From Thraustochytrium sp. TN22 (Eukaryota; Sar; Bigyra; Thraustochytrida; Thraustochytriidae), in NCBI GenBank assembly GCA_013306675.1, contig JABLUY010000013.1, positions 63,494 to 127,493 of the forward strand: a stretch of DNA of 64,000 nt. The letters are read 5' to 3'. The notes under the pieces were generated by a model. The model ran no database searches. It was given only the letters and a program-made list of their open reading frames with translations, and was not told where the DNA came from. Every line of letters begins with the position of its first letter. Position 1 is the first letter of the stretch. The position numbers were made by a program, and so were the translations under genes. Positions 8,801 through 22,480 of the stretch are shown in pieces.

Positions 8801-11332
8801 CGCGGCGACCCGCGCACGGCGCGCTACTACCTGGAGCGTGGGCGCGCACTGGCCGGCAAGGTCGGCTCGGACGCGCTTGCAAACCGCTTCTACATGCTCA
8901 AGGGCCGCGTGGCGCTCTTGTGCGGGCGCGCCGACGAAGCCGAGGCCGTCCTCGGCTCGCTCAAGCGCGAGCAGAGCCGTAAGACAAGCCTGCAGCTCGT
9001 TCTTTGCCGCGCCTCGGTCGCGCTCGCGCGCGAAGATGTAGACGCGGCCGCCGATCTGGTCAACGACGCGGCGCACGAGCTGCGGGCCTTCGTGGACCAG
9101 CTGCAGGACTCGCAGCGCGGCGCGGACCATGACGAGGCCGCGGTTGCCGCCTTGGCTGGCCTTGAGCTGCGCGATCCAGAGGCGGAGCGCAAGACGGCGA
9201 CGGCGACGGTGACGGCGCGGCGCGGCGGCAAGAAGGCGTCGAGGTCGCGCCTCTCCGTGTTCGCGGACGAGGCGCACATTCAGCTGCTCGGTCTGCAGGC
9301 GCGCCTCGCCGTGCTGCAGGGCCAGGACCCGACGCGCTGGCTCACCAAGGCGGCGGCCATGGGCGAGGAAAACCCGGCGCTGGAGCGGCAAGTGTGCCGG
9401 TCCAAGCTGGCGCTCGGTCACGGCTTGCTTGTGGCGCATGCGCCGACACGTGCGCAGGAAGTCCTGGAGGACGCGCTGCAGAGCGCACGCCGCGTTGACG
9501 AGAGCCCTGAGACGGCGCGCGGCCTCTTCCGCGGCTTGTGCGCCGCGCGCGCCGGCGAGGCGCGTTGCTCAAGCGCGTGGGAGGACGCCGCCTTTGCGCA
9601 CGCCTCCTTCGGCCTGGCTCTCTCGCTGGAGCGCAGGCGACTGTGGTCCGCGGAGGCTTGCCACTCGCTGCACGCGCCGTGGGACCATCTCGACACGCTG
9701 GGTGCCGAGCTGCAACGCGTGTGCGAGGAAGAACTGCCGGAGCATATGGCGGTCACCTCGGTCGCCGCGCTGGACGACGTTGGCGTGCTTCTCGTGTCTC
9801 GCCTGACCAAGGCGCGCGCCCCTCTCACCGTCGTGCTGCCGGTGGGCGAGGGCAGCCAGGAAGCCCTGGTGGACCGCATGCGGCACCTCGTGGAGGCCAC
9901 CGAGGAGACAACGCGGGGCACAACGACGGCATCGACTGCGAGCTGGGACCGCGCCCGCAAGAAGCAATGGTGGGCCGAGCGCCAACGCCTCGACGAGGAG
10001 CTCCGGGACATGCTGGCTGAGGCCGAGGTGTCCTGGCTGGGCGCCGCCGCGGCGCTCCTGGCGCCCACCGCAGCGGCTCTCGGGTTGAGCGACGCTGCGC
10101 TGGACCAGGACGCCCGCCGCGGCCTGCCTGCCCACGCCACGCCGTCCAGCGTGGAGGCCTTTGTTGCGCTCGCGCTTGCCGTGGCGGCCGGCATGCTGTG
10201 CGGCGGCGAGGCCGCACTCGGGGGCGCCGCGAGGGCGCTCTTGGGCCTCGATGACGATGCCGACCTCGCCCGCGCCGTCAAGGCCCTCGAACGTTTTCAG
10301 AGCGCCAGCGCGGCGGACAGCGAAAGTGATTACGATCACGCTGCTGCAGAAGAGGATGGGGACGAGGACGAGGACGGAAGCGAAGAGAGCGAGGAGGACG
10401 ACGCGGCGCTTGTCAAGCCGCCTAGCGACATGAAGGTGGTCGAGCTGCGTGCGGCGCTCGCAGAGCGCGGCCTGCGCACGTCCGGGCTCAAGAAGGACCT
10501 CGTGGAGCGCCTGGAGGCCTCTGAGGCGGAGCGCATCGCCCACAGGGCGGCAGCCCTCAAGGCGAAGAGCACCGAGGGCGCCAAGCGGCCGCGATCGCAG
10601 GGCAAAGAGAAGGCAGACCGTGTTGCTGGCGCCGCTGGCCACCTGGTGCTCATCCTGGATGAGGCTCTGCAGTGCATGCCGCTGGAGGCAATGCCCTCGC
10701 TTCGGGGCCGTAGCGTGAGTCGCATGCCATCCATGGCGTTCGTGGCAGAAAGGCTGGGCCCGGCGTGTTCGCCGGTGCACGCCTCGCACGCCTCGTACCT
10801 GATCGACCCACGCGGCGACCTGCCCTCGACCGCCAAGGCGTTGGCTCCATTTTTAGCGCGCGCGAGCGAGCAGCTCGCATGGCGCGGGCACAGCGGCAAG
10901 CTAGAGGCAAGCGAGGGCGTGCTGCAGGAGGCGCTCACAGGCAGCTCTGTGTTTTTGTACTGCGGGCACGGAAGCGGCGAGGAGCTGCTTGCGCGCGAGC
11001 AGCTGGCCCAGCTGGAGGCTTGCGCGACCTCATTGCTGATGGGGTGCAGCAGTGGCAAGCTGCGAGTGCAAGGCGTCTTTGAGCCAGCAGGCGTTGTGCT
11101 CTCGTACATGTTGGCGGGGAGCCCAGCCGTGGTGGCGAATCTGTGGGACGTGACTGACAAGGACATTGACCGGTTTACGCTAGATATGCTCGAGCGTTGG
11201 CTCTCTGGCGGCGCCGACCTGCCGCTCGCTGTGCAGAACGCGCGCAATGTATGCAAGCTGCCGTATCTTGTGGGTGCCGCGCCCATTTGCATCGGTGTGC
11301 CGGTGTCGGTGGCGGCGCCATATCTCAAGTGA
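5822..11332 (+). CDS. ESP1: separase (cohesin-cleaving cysteine protease, peptidase C50) with SAP motif
   Basis: 1836 residues from the ATG at 5822. The frame is open further upstream but only as repeat-coded sequence. Most of the protein is an alpha-helical TPR-like superhelix typical of separases. The C-terminus has the caspase-like protease: block LVLILDEALQCMPLEAMP, then VSRMPS, catalytic His1716 in CGHGSGE and catalytic Cys1742 in MGCSSGKL, followed by NLWDVTDKDID. Separase cleaves the kleisin subunit of cohesin at anaphase onset and is held inactive by securin. An acidic stretch (about 1500-1530) leads into a SAP-like helix-turn-helix (about 1537-1571, MKVVELRAALAERGLRTSG), just before the protease core; SAP motifs bind DNA. 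No securin gene was recognised nearby. Length is within the family range (about 1600-2200). Confidence 0.95.
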
Positions 11333-11363
11333 TGAGCGAGCGCCATTCGCCTTTGTTCTCTGG

Positions 11364-11392
11364 TAGCTAGCTAGCTAGCTCTAGCTAGCTAG
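11364..11392. repeat. (TAGC)n tetranucleotide run
   Basis: About seven TAGC units with one interruption, between the separase stop and the convergent nitronate monooxygenase stop. The motif is self-complementary. Similar runs occur at 32708-32729 and 40870-40882. Confidence 0.8.
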
Positions 11393-11493
11393 GCCTATCT
11401 GTAAGACTTTAAGACCTGAACTTGTGAGATGTGCTTGCGTGCGTGCGTGCAGAAGCGGAGAGAATAATGTAGACAGGTACCTTACGTGATAAC

Positions 11494-15019
<3,526 letters not shown>

Positions 15020-15459
15020 TGGTTGCTTGCCCAAGGCGCAGAGCGCGCGCGGCACGTGTGCGACTCTTCGTGGTAACTAGTAGAAAAGTGAAGCATTGTT
15101 AGTTTGGAGCCACGTAGCGCGTTGGCGCGACACAACAACAACGATAATCATGCCGCACGCGTGCACGCGGCGTCTCGGTGGGCGCTTGAATGAGGGGCGC
15201 GCGGCGCATCATGATGCAAGACGTCCGCAATCCACGTCCCTCCTCCCGTTCTCATCCTCGCCTCTCTCTCTCCCTTTCGCGCGCGCGCGCGAGCTCTCTC
15301 TCTCTCTCTAAAAAAAGAAGGTAGCTCGAGGTTCGAAGAAACGAGAGGAGGGGCAGAGCGGGAGGGAGAGCTCTACCTTCATTTAGCTAGCAGTGGTAGA
15401 CCTGACCTGGTGACAAGACGGCAAAGACGCGAGCCGTCGTGGAAGATACGCGCCGGCGA
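15020..15459. other. convergent 3' intergenic region
   Basis: Between the lectin stop and the LIM gene stop on the other strand. It has a (CG)n/(CT)n stretch at about 15280-15310 and a short A-run after it. No gene is supported. Confidence 0.5.
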
Positions 15460-18400
15460 CTACATAAGGAGCCACATGACAACAATCAGGAAGAGGACCA
15501 TGAAAAGGATGGCCTGGAGCGTGCTGGGCTCGTCGTTGCGCCGCTTGCGCTTCTTCTTGCCGCGTTTCGCGTTCTTGCCTGCGCTGATTGCGTCCAGTGC
15601 GCCTGTGAGTACATCGGGCTCGTGCGCACGCGCAGATCGAGCAACTTACCCTTGGTGTGGGAGCACTTGCCGTACGGCATGGTGCAGATCTCGCAGCGCT
15701 TCGGCGTGCCGTCAGCCGAATCGTCGTCGCTGGACGAGGACTCGGAGACGGAGTCGGCATCGGAGTCGGACTCGTCCTTCTTGGAGACTGACTTGCGCGC
15801 CCGCACGGACGAGGCCGGCGACTTGCGGCTGCCCTGCGACGAGACCGGGCTGCGCTTGGTCGCCGGAGCCGACGCCACGGAGGCCTTGCGCTGGGCCGGG
15901 GCCGCCGCGGCGCCGCTTGCGACTGCCGCGGCGCCGACACTCGCGCGGCGCTGCATCGTCTGCTGCGACTGCGGCGGCGGCGTCCCAGCCCCTTCGGCCT
16001 TGGCTTGCTGCGCAGCGGGCGCCGCAGCCTTGGGCTTGGCCGCTGGCGGCGCACGCGGCGACTGCGGGGTCTGCACCGTGGACTTGCGGGACACCGCCGA
16101 GGCAGCCGAGGCGCCGCGAGCGCGCCCCGTGGTTGGCGAGGCCTTGGCCGACTGCGGCGCAGGGCTCTTGGGCGATGCGCGTGCCTGCGCAGACTTGGCG
16201 GACGCGAAAGACGCGCCGCGACGCCGCATCGGCGGGGGCTCCAGCACGACGCCGCCGTGCTCCTCCTGCTCCTCCTCCTCCGAGTTCTCTTCCTCAGAGC
16301 CCAACGAGTCCTCCGCGAAGTTGTCCACGGGAGGGCGCCGCGGCTTCGGGGTCGACACACGGGCGGCAGCGGGCCGCTGCGGCGTCCTCTTCTGTCGCCG
16401 CAGCTCCTCGTTGTCCTCATTGAGCTCCACGATGCGGGTCTCTGCAACCTTGAGCTGTGCGTTCAGGCCCTGCATCGAGTCCTCCAACGCGGCGCTCTTG
16501 GACTGAAAGCTATTGAGCGACTTTTCCATGTCCTCGATGGCGCGCTGTGAATCGTCGCGCTCGCGCTCGGCCTCCTCCTTAGCGAAACGCAGGTTCTCCA
16601 CGGAGGCGGCCAGCTTGTCCATCTTGGCGCTCTGGCGCGCCATCTCCTCGCTGGCGTCCTCCAGGCGGCTCACCACGTCCGAGTACTGCGACTGCAGACC
16701 CTCAACTTCGTCCTCCTTGGCTTGCAGCAGCTCGCGCACGCGGTCCAGCTGTGACTCTAGCTGCAGAGCACGCTCACTGCCCGCGTTCGAGTACGACGAC
16801 GTTGTGCTGCTCTTGCGGGAGAGCGGCGCGGCGTGCGCCTTGGCGGGAACCTTGGGCGACCGCGGCGGGGCGCGCGCTGCCGCGGTCGCCGTAGCAGCCC
16901 TGGCCTTTTTGGGCGGTGCCGTAGCGGCCTGCCGCGCCCGCCGTGGGGGCGGCGCGCCATCGTCCTCCTCCTCGTAGCCGCCGTGCGAGGCGAACTGGCC
17001 TCCGATGGCGTCGTCCACGTCCTCATCTTCGTCGTCAAAACCGTAAGCGTCAGGTTCCGGCGCGGTGTAGCGGCTCCGCCTCGACTTGCTCGACTTGGCT
17101 GACTTGGCCGACTTGGCGCTGCCGCGCGACATGCGCCGAGCGGCATATGCCTCGCGCCGCACGTCCGCCTCCTCCTCGTCCATGTACGGAGCCGCCGCCG
17201 CCGCCGCCGCCTCTTCCTCCTCCTCCTCCTCCTCCTCTTCCTCCTCCTCCTCGTCCGCATACACAGGTTCGGGCCGGGCGGGCGGTGTCTTCTTGCGCTG
17301 CGACGCGCTGCGTTGCTTCTCCACCAGCCTGCGCAGCGGCCGCTCGCCGCGGGACGCCGCGCGACTGCGCACGGGCGGCGTCTGCACGGGCGGCGCCTCT
17401 TCCTCCTCCTCCTCTTCTTCTTCTTCTTCGAGGTCGTCTTCTTCGTAGCCACCGCTGCCGTAGTTTCCGCCGCGGCCGGCCAGATCGTTCTCATAAGCAT
17501 CTTCATCGTAGTCCTGCTCCGCATGGCGCGAGCGGCGGCTACCGGCACGGCCGCGGCCGTCCATGACCGCGTGCGGCGCGTCGCCATTCATAACGCCCTC
17601 CTTACGGCGGCTGGCGGACCGCGCCGAGGCAGGCGAGGCGAGGGGCGCCTTGGCCGCCGCCGCAGGGGAGACGGCCTTCTTCTTGCTCTTGGGCGTCCTG
17701 CGGTCCACGGGCGCCGGATCTTCCTCGCCGTACATGGCCTCCACATCGGGCTCCTCCTCATCCTCGTAGTAAGCGCTACGCGCCGAGCGCTGGCTGCGCG
17801 CCGAGCGCTGGCTGCGCGCCGAGGGCGGCTCCTGAATCTGTTGCTGCTGCGGCGGCGGCTGCTGCGGCTGCTGCGAGGGACGCGACTTACGGGAGGCCGC
17901 ACTCTCCTTGCGACTGCGGCGCCGCGGCCGCGCCTCCTCTTGCTCTACAGCGTAGTCGTCGGCCTCGGCCTCGTCCGCGAAAACCTCGCCGCCCGGCGTG
18001 TCCATGTCCTCGTCATAGCGCATGCTGCCGCGGCGGGACGGCGGCGCCGCAGCGAGGGCCTCTTCCGCCTCGTCATCTTCTTCCTCCTCGATGTCCTCCT
18101 CCGCGATGTCCTCCTCCTCGAGGTCTTCCTCCTCGGATGTCGCGGCCTGCGCCGCGACAGCCTGCTCATGCTGCGCGAGCAGCTCCTCACCGCCTGGCAC
18201 GGCGCGGCCGGACGCGGCGGCATACAGCCGGAGGCGCTCCTTGAGCGTACCGGCCGGCATGGGCTCACTGCGCGAGCTCTTGGCCGAGCGCGCAGAGTTG
18301 GGTCGCGTCGCCGACCGCCGCGGCGCCGGCGACGGCGAGCGGCTCGGCTTGAGGTTGGCCGCCTCCTTGTGGTGCCGCCCGCAGTAGATGCGGTCGTTCA

Positions 18401-18563
18401 CGATGCCAAAGTCCTGCAGGTTCAGCAGCCGGTCGCACGTGTCGCACCTGAAGCACCCCTTGTGCAGCGCCTTGTCGCCGATGGCCACCTGCTCCAGGTG
18501 GTACACGGTCTTGTTGCACACCTGGCACCGCGTCGTGGCGCCGCCAAACTTGGGCGAGCTCAT
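15460..18563 (-). CDS. LIM-domain, coiled-coil, tail-anchored protein, one 3'-terminal intron
   Basis: Two exons on the minus strand, 18563-15650 and 15602-15460, giving 1018 residues. The N-terminal LIM zinc finger is complete: Cys13, Cys16, His34, Cys37, Cys40, Cys43, Cys61, His64. A long disordered region rich in Glu/Asp, Arg/Ser and Pro follows (about 70-600), then a coiled coil (about 605-730), another disordered region, and a small Cys/His cluster (CEICTMPYGKCSH). Without splicing the frame runs past the donor into an implausible Ser/Arg tail. The 47-nt intron (15649-15603; donor GTAAGT, acceptor CACAG) instead gives a basic stretch (KRGKKKRKRR, 984-993) and a hydrophobic end (LQAILFMVLFLIVVMWLLM, 1000-1018). 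This is a classic tail anchor for ER, mitochondrial or nuclear membranes. No named family was recognised; a membrane-cytoskeleton linker is a guess. Confidence 0.85.
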
Positions 18564-19518
18564 CTCGCCGCCGGCCGCGACTCACTCGCCGCCCGCACCA
18601 GCTCTAGCTAGCCGCGCCGACCCACGCGTCCGCGCGCCGCGCGCCGCGCGCAGCGCCCCGCCCCGGCCCGAGCGTAGGATGCGTGAATGGATTGGATTCG
18701 GCGGGATGGATGAATTGGCTTGGCTTGGCCTGGCCTGGATGCGCAATGCCCGCCTGACGCACAGACGCCGCACGCCGCCGCGCGGCGCGTCGCGGCGCGA
18801 GCCGGCGCGGCGCGAGCCTGCCCGGCGCGCGCGCGGGCGAGCGGGCGGAGAGGACGGCGGCCGGCGCGGCTCGAAGGCGCATTGGCTCGCTCGCTCGCTC
18901 GCTCGAGCGCAAGCACGCAACCCTGCCTGCACATGGACTCGCCTGCCCCGCCTTACGCGCGCCTCTGCGCGCCTGCGCGGGGCCCGCCGCTTTAAGGGGC
19001 CTCGCTCCGCGCTGTCAATGATCGGCCACGCCGTCTTGCGCGTCAAGGCTGGCGAGGCGCGGCAACTTGAAGGCGAACTCAATCACTTCAAGGCCAGGGC
19101 CAAGCTCTGCAACGAGCAAGCACGACTCGACGCGACGCGACTCGGCGGAGTCTTTGACTTGCGAAGAGACCCGAGCCTCAGTGGAGGCGCTGTGGACAAA
19201 GGAGCTGAGACTTTTGATTTCAGGCGCTCGAGGGAGGTATAACTTGAGACAGAATGCAATGCGAAAGGTGAGGCCGAGCTCAACGGGGCGTGCGAAAAGT
19301 CCCAGAGCGTGGAGACGGCCGCGCGCGCGCGCGCCCGCCCCGGTGGGAAGAGGGCCAGGACTGGGATGGAACGACATGAGGCCTGCCGCGCCCTGCCGCT
19401 TCTCTTGTGCAGTGCTGGACACTGACTGTAAAAAGAAGTCAGCGACCAAGCACGTGCCGCGGATTGGCTCGGTTTTTCCCTTTTCTTTGAGGTCTTTTCT
19501 TTTTTTTCGATTGGTCGA
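18564..19518. promoter_or_regulatory. LIM gene promoter and FAN1 3' region
   Basis: The LIM gene starts at 18563 and FAN1 ends at 19519, both on the minus strand. A GCTC tetranucleotide run covers about 18885-18905 and (GC)n runs occur near 18820 and 19320. AT-richer, T-rich DNA at 19476-19512 probably belongs to the FAN1 3' UTR. No gene is supported. Confidence 0.45.
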
Positions 19519-21943
19519 TTACTCGCTCGATGCTTTGCGCTCGCGGACGTGGCAGACGAGCACGTCAGCATCGACAGCAGCGAGCTTGTCAATCCAGGCA
19601 CGCTGGCGCTCACTGAGGCTGTCTCCAGGGCCTTTGACCTCGATGAAACGCGTGGCGGGCGTCGGCTCCGCCCTCCAAAGCATGAGGTCCGGGAGACCGC
19701 CATTCCACGCCTTGTAGTTCTCGGCAAAGAGGGAGCAGAGCATGGCGATGGTGCGCAGCGAGAGGCCGTCGAGCACCTCGTACGTCTGCTGCAGCGTGAG
19801 GCGGTCCAGGTTGACGCCGCGCGCGTGCTGCGCATTGGCCTTGGACCAGGCAGTCGTGAGCAGGGTGCGCAAGAGCGCGCGGCCCTCGTTCTCCTTCTGG
19901 ATTGCCGCGAGGCGGCCGAGCACAGCTGCGCGAGTGCTCTCGTGACGCAGCCAGGTCCCGTCCGCGACAGCGCGAGGCAGCTCGACGAAAGCGACGAGCG
20001 GGTCTGCGTGCGGCGCAGCGGGATCGAAGATGAGATCCCAGAACAGCAGCGTAAAGAGCGTAATGCCAAAGCCATTCTCGCAGTGAATTCCAGACCAGCC
20101 ACCATGGTCAGCGCGCCCGTAGTGCTCGAGCACGACGCCCTCAACCGAGGAGGCAGTCTTCCAAGAGGGCTTGGCCGCAGGCGCGTGCGAGAGCGAGGGC
20201 GAGAGCGAGGCTGAGGACGGCAGCGACGCCAGGGCGGCAGGCGTGGCGGCGGCTGCGGCGGCGGCTACGACAGCAGTAGTGGCCGATTCGGGAGGTGCAG
20301 AAGCCTCCTCGCTGCGCTCGGCGACAATCTCCACGGTCTGCGGCTCGTGAACCTCCGTGACGGCGCCAATTGCCAGTCGCCAGCGACGCGGCGGCACGCT
20401 GAGGCGGACGCAGCGGCTCATGATGGCGATGCCGGAGCCGCCGAGTCGGTTGGGCGTGCGCGATGGGAGGTCGAGGGAGCAGCCGAGGACCCAGCGATCG
20501 CGCTTGAGAGCGTCCTCCACGAGCTGGAGCGCCGCCTTTTTGGCGCTCCGGTGCTCAAGATTTTGCGCCAGGCGCGTGAGCGCCTCGCAGTGTACCATGA
20601 CGAGCTCTTCATGATGGCCCGTGCTCTGCAGCACCATGCGTAGGTAATGGTCAGTGTCCGCGTAGCGACGCTCGCGCTGCAAGAGCTGACAGCCCGTCAG
20701 GCACACACGCGAGAGCGCGTGAAGCTCGCGCAGCTGCGACGGCTCGGCCCCCTCGAGCATGCGCATGAGTCGATTGGACGCCTCGTGCAGGACGCGGAAG
20801 GCCCGCCCCGCATCGCCGTGCTGCACGTAGAGCGAGAGCTCCGCGGAAAGCTCCACAGCGCGGTAGTACTGCTCGCGCTGCTCCAGCAGCCGGAGCGCGC
20901 GGGACACGGCCTCGGCATCGCCTGTTTCGCTGGCCGTCTGCGGTTCAGCCTCCTGAACGGCGTCCGAGCCGGCGAAGTGCAGGTCGCGGAGCGACGTGTA
21001 GCGCAGCATGTGCTTCGTCTCCTCGCTGCTGTATCCACTCTGTGCGAAGACGTGCACGACGCAGCGCCGCAGACTGCGCCGCGCTTCGTCTTGCAGGCGC
21101 CAGTGCTTGCCTCCTAGGGCCGCGCAGGCTGCGCGCGCCACGGAGGTACCCTGTTCGAGTACGTGGGCGAGGATCTGCGCCTTGGTCGCCGAGGCGAGCA
21201 GGCCGCTTTTGCGCAGTGGCTTGAGCTGCACGAGCGTCGCACGCGTTTGGACATCAAGCAGGTCCAGGCAGTCCGCCAGATCGGTGGGCGCACCCCGCAC
21301 GAGCCTCTCGCGCTCGAGCTGCGCCACGCCGGCCTGCACGTCGGCAGGGTCTAGGTGCCAGCGCTCCACGAGACGCTGCGAGGAGACCCAGCGCGTCCGT
21401 GCGTAAAAGAGCGCCGCCAGGATACGAAAGCGCGTGGACTCTTCGCCGAGCTTCTCGCCCTGTGCCATGCTGTCTAGGTGGTGGTAAACCTCGTCGATGC
21501 CAGGGTCTAGAACGCCGCGTAATGCATGGCGTGTTTGGCGCAGGAAGGTCTGGATGGTGAGCAGGAGGTTGGGCGCGCTGAGCTGCCAGGCGGGCGCCAC
21601 GGGCGCGTTGGGCTGGTTCCATCGCGCGCTGCGTAGGCGGTCGAAGGCGTAGCAGCCGCTGCCTGGCGGCCGAAAGGCCTGCTCGGAGATGCCCTCCGCG
21701 AAAGCGAACGCGGGCGTGTACGCTGCCGTGGCCTCCAAGGCCAGGTAGCGGAGGGTCTGCTGCACGCTTCGATCCGCAGGCGACATTTGCGCGAACTCCT
21801 CGCGCCACCGCGGGTCCACGGCCATGCCCCATTTGTCTGTCGGCTCGACGGGCTCCAGCACGGACGCGTCTCTCGTCCGCTTGCGTGCTTTTGCGCCGGC
21901 TCCGAGCAAGGACTGCCACTGCTGTTTCGACTTGCTGCTGCTC

Positions 21944-21975
<32 letters not shown>

Positions 21976-21982
21976 GCTGTTG

Positions 21983-22044
<62 letters not shown>

Positions 22045-22269
22045 CCTTGCCTCGATCTTGACCTTGGGCTGGCGCTGCTTGGCAGGCTCGAGGGGCTCCT
22101 CGCCATCGCTGTCGTCAATGAGGTCGATCACCTCGGCCTGTCCTGCCGGCGCGGAGCTCGACGCGAAGGAGGAGGTCGAGGTCGAGGAGGGCGCCGCGCG
22201 CTTGCGGCTCGAGCCCGCCGCCACCCCCGCTGGCGAGAAGTACCGCGCCAGCCCGCGGGGCTCCGACAT
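19519..22269 (-). CDS. FAN1: FAN1-type structure-specific nuclease (VRR-NUC)
   Basis: 916 residues. FAN1 trims 5' flaps and unhooks DNA interstrand cross-links. The C-terminal VRR-NUC domain has the PD-(D/E)xK site: Pro860-Asp861 in GLPDLMLW, then Glu877 and Lys879 in FIEVKGPGD and the trailing SERQRAW. The family block WSGIHCENGFGITLFTLLFWD comes earlier. A winged-helix/SAP-like region and a TPR-like helical region fill about 200-620. The N-terminus lacks the UBZ zinc finger of vertebrate FAN1. It carries RGLARYFS (residues 5-12, weakly PIP-box-like) and VIDLI followed by DDSDGEE (47-58), a canonical SUMO-interacting motif. A poly-Ser/poly-Asn tract encoded by CAG/CAA-type repeats follows. 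PEX14 ends only 211 bp upstream on the same strand. Confidence 0.94.
21945..22043. repeat. (TTG)n(CTG)n trinucleotide tract inside FAN1
   Basis: On the plus strand a TTG run (about 21945-21975) passes through mixed units into about 18 uninterrupted CTG units (21988-22043). On the coding strand it reads as AGC and AAC codons, giving poly-Ser then Ser/Asn and poly-Asn. CTG/CAG runs of this kind are prone to length change. Confidence 0.95.
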
Positions 22270-22480
22270 GAGTGGCGAAGCGGGACTGTTCGCGACAAGA
22301 CATTTACATGTGAGCTAGGACATGGCCCAGGACAAGGCCAGCCATTGGCGAGCAGGTGGAGGAGAATCAACGCGAAAGCGAGTTGCAAATACTTATGGCT
22401 GTCTGGCTGTCTGTCTCCAAGGGGCGTCTCTGACAATTACAGGAGTCACGCGCGCTACACGCGCACGCGAGTGAGGTGGA

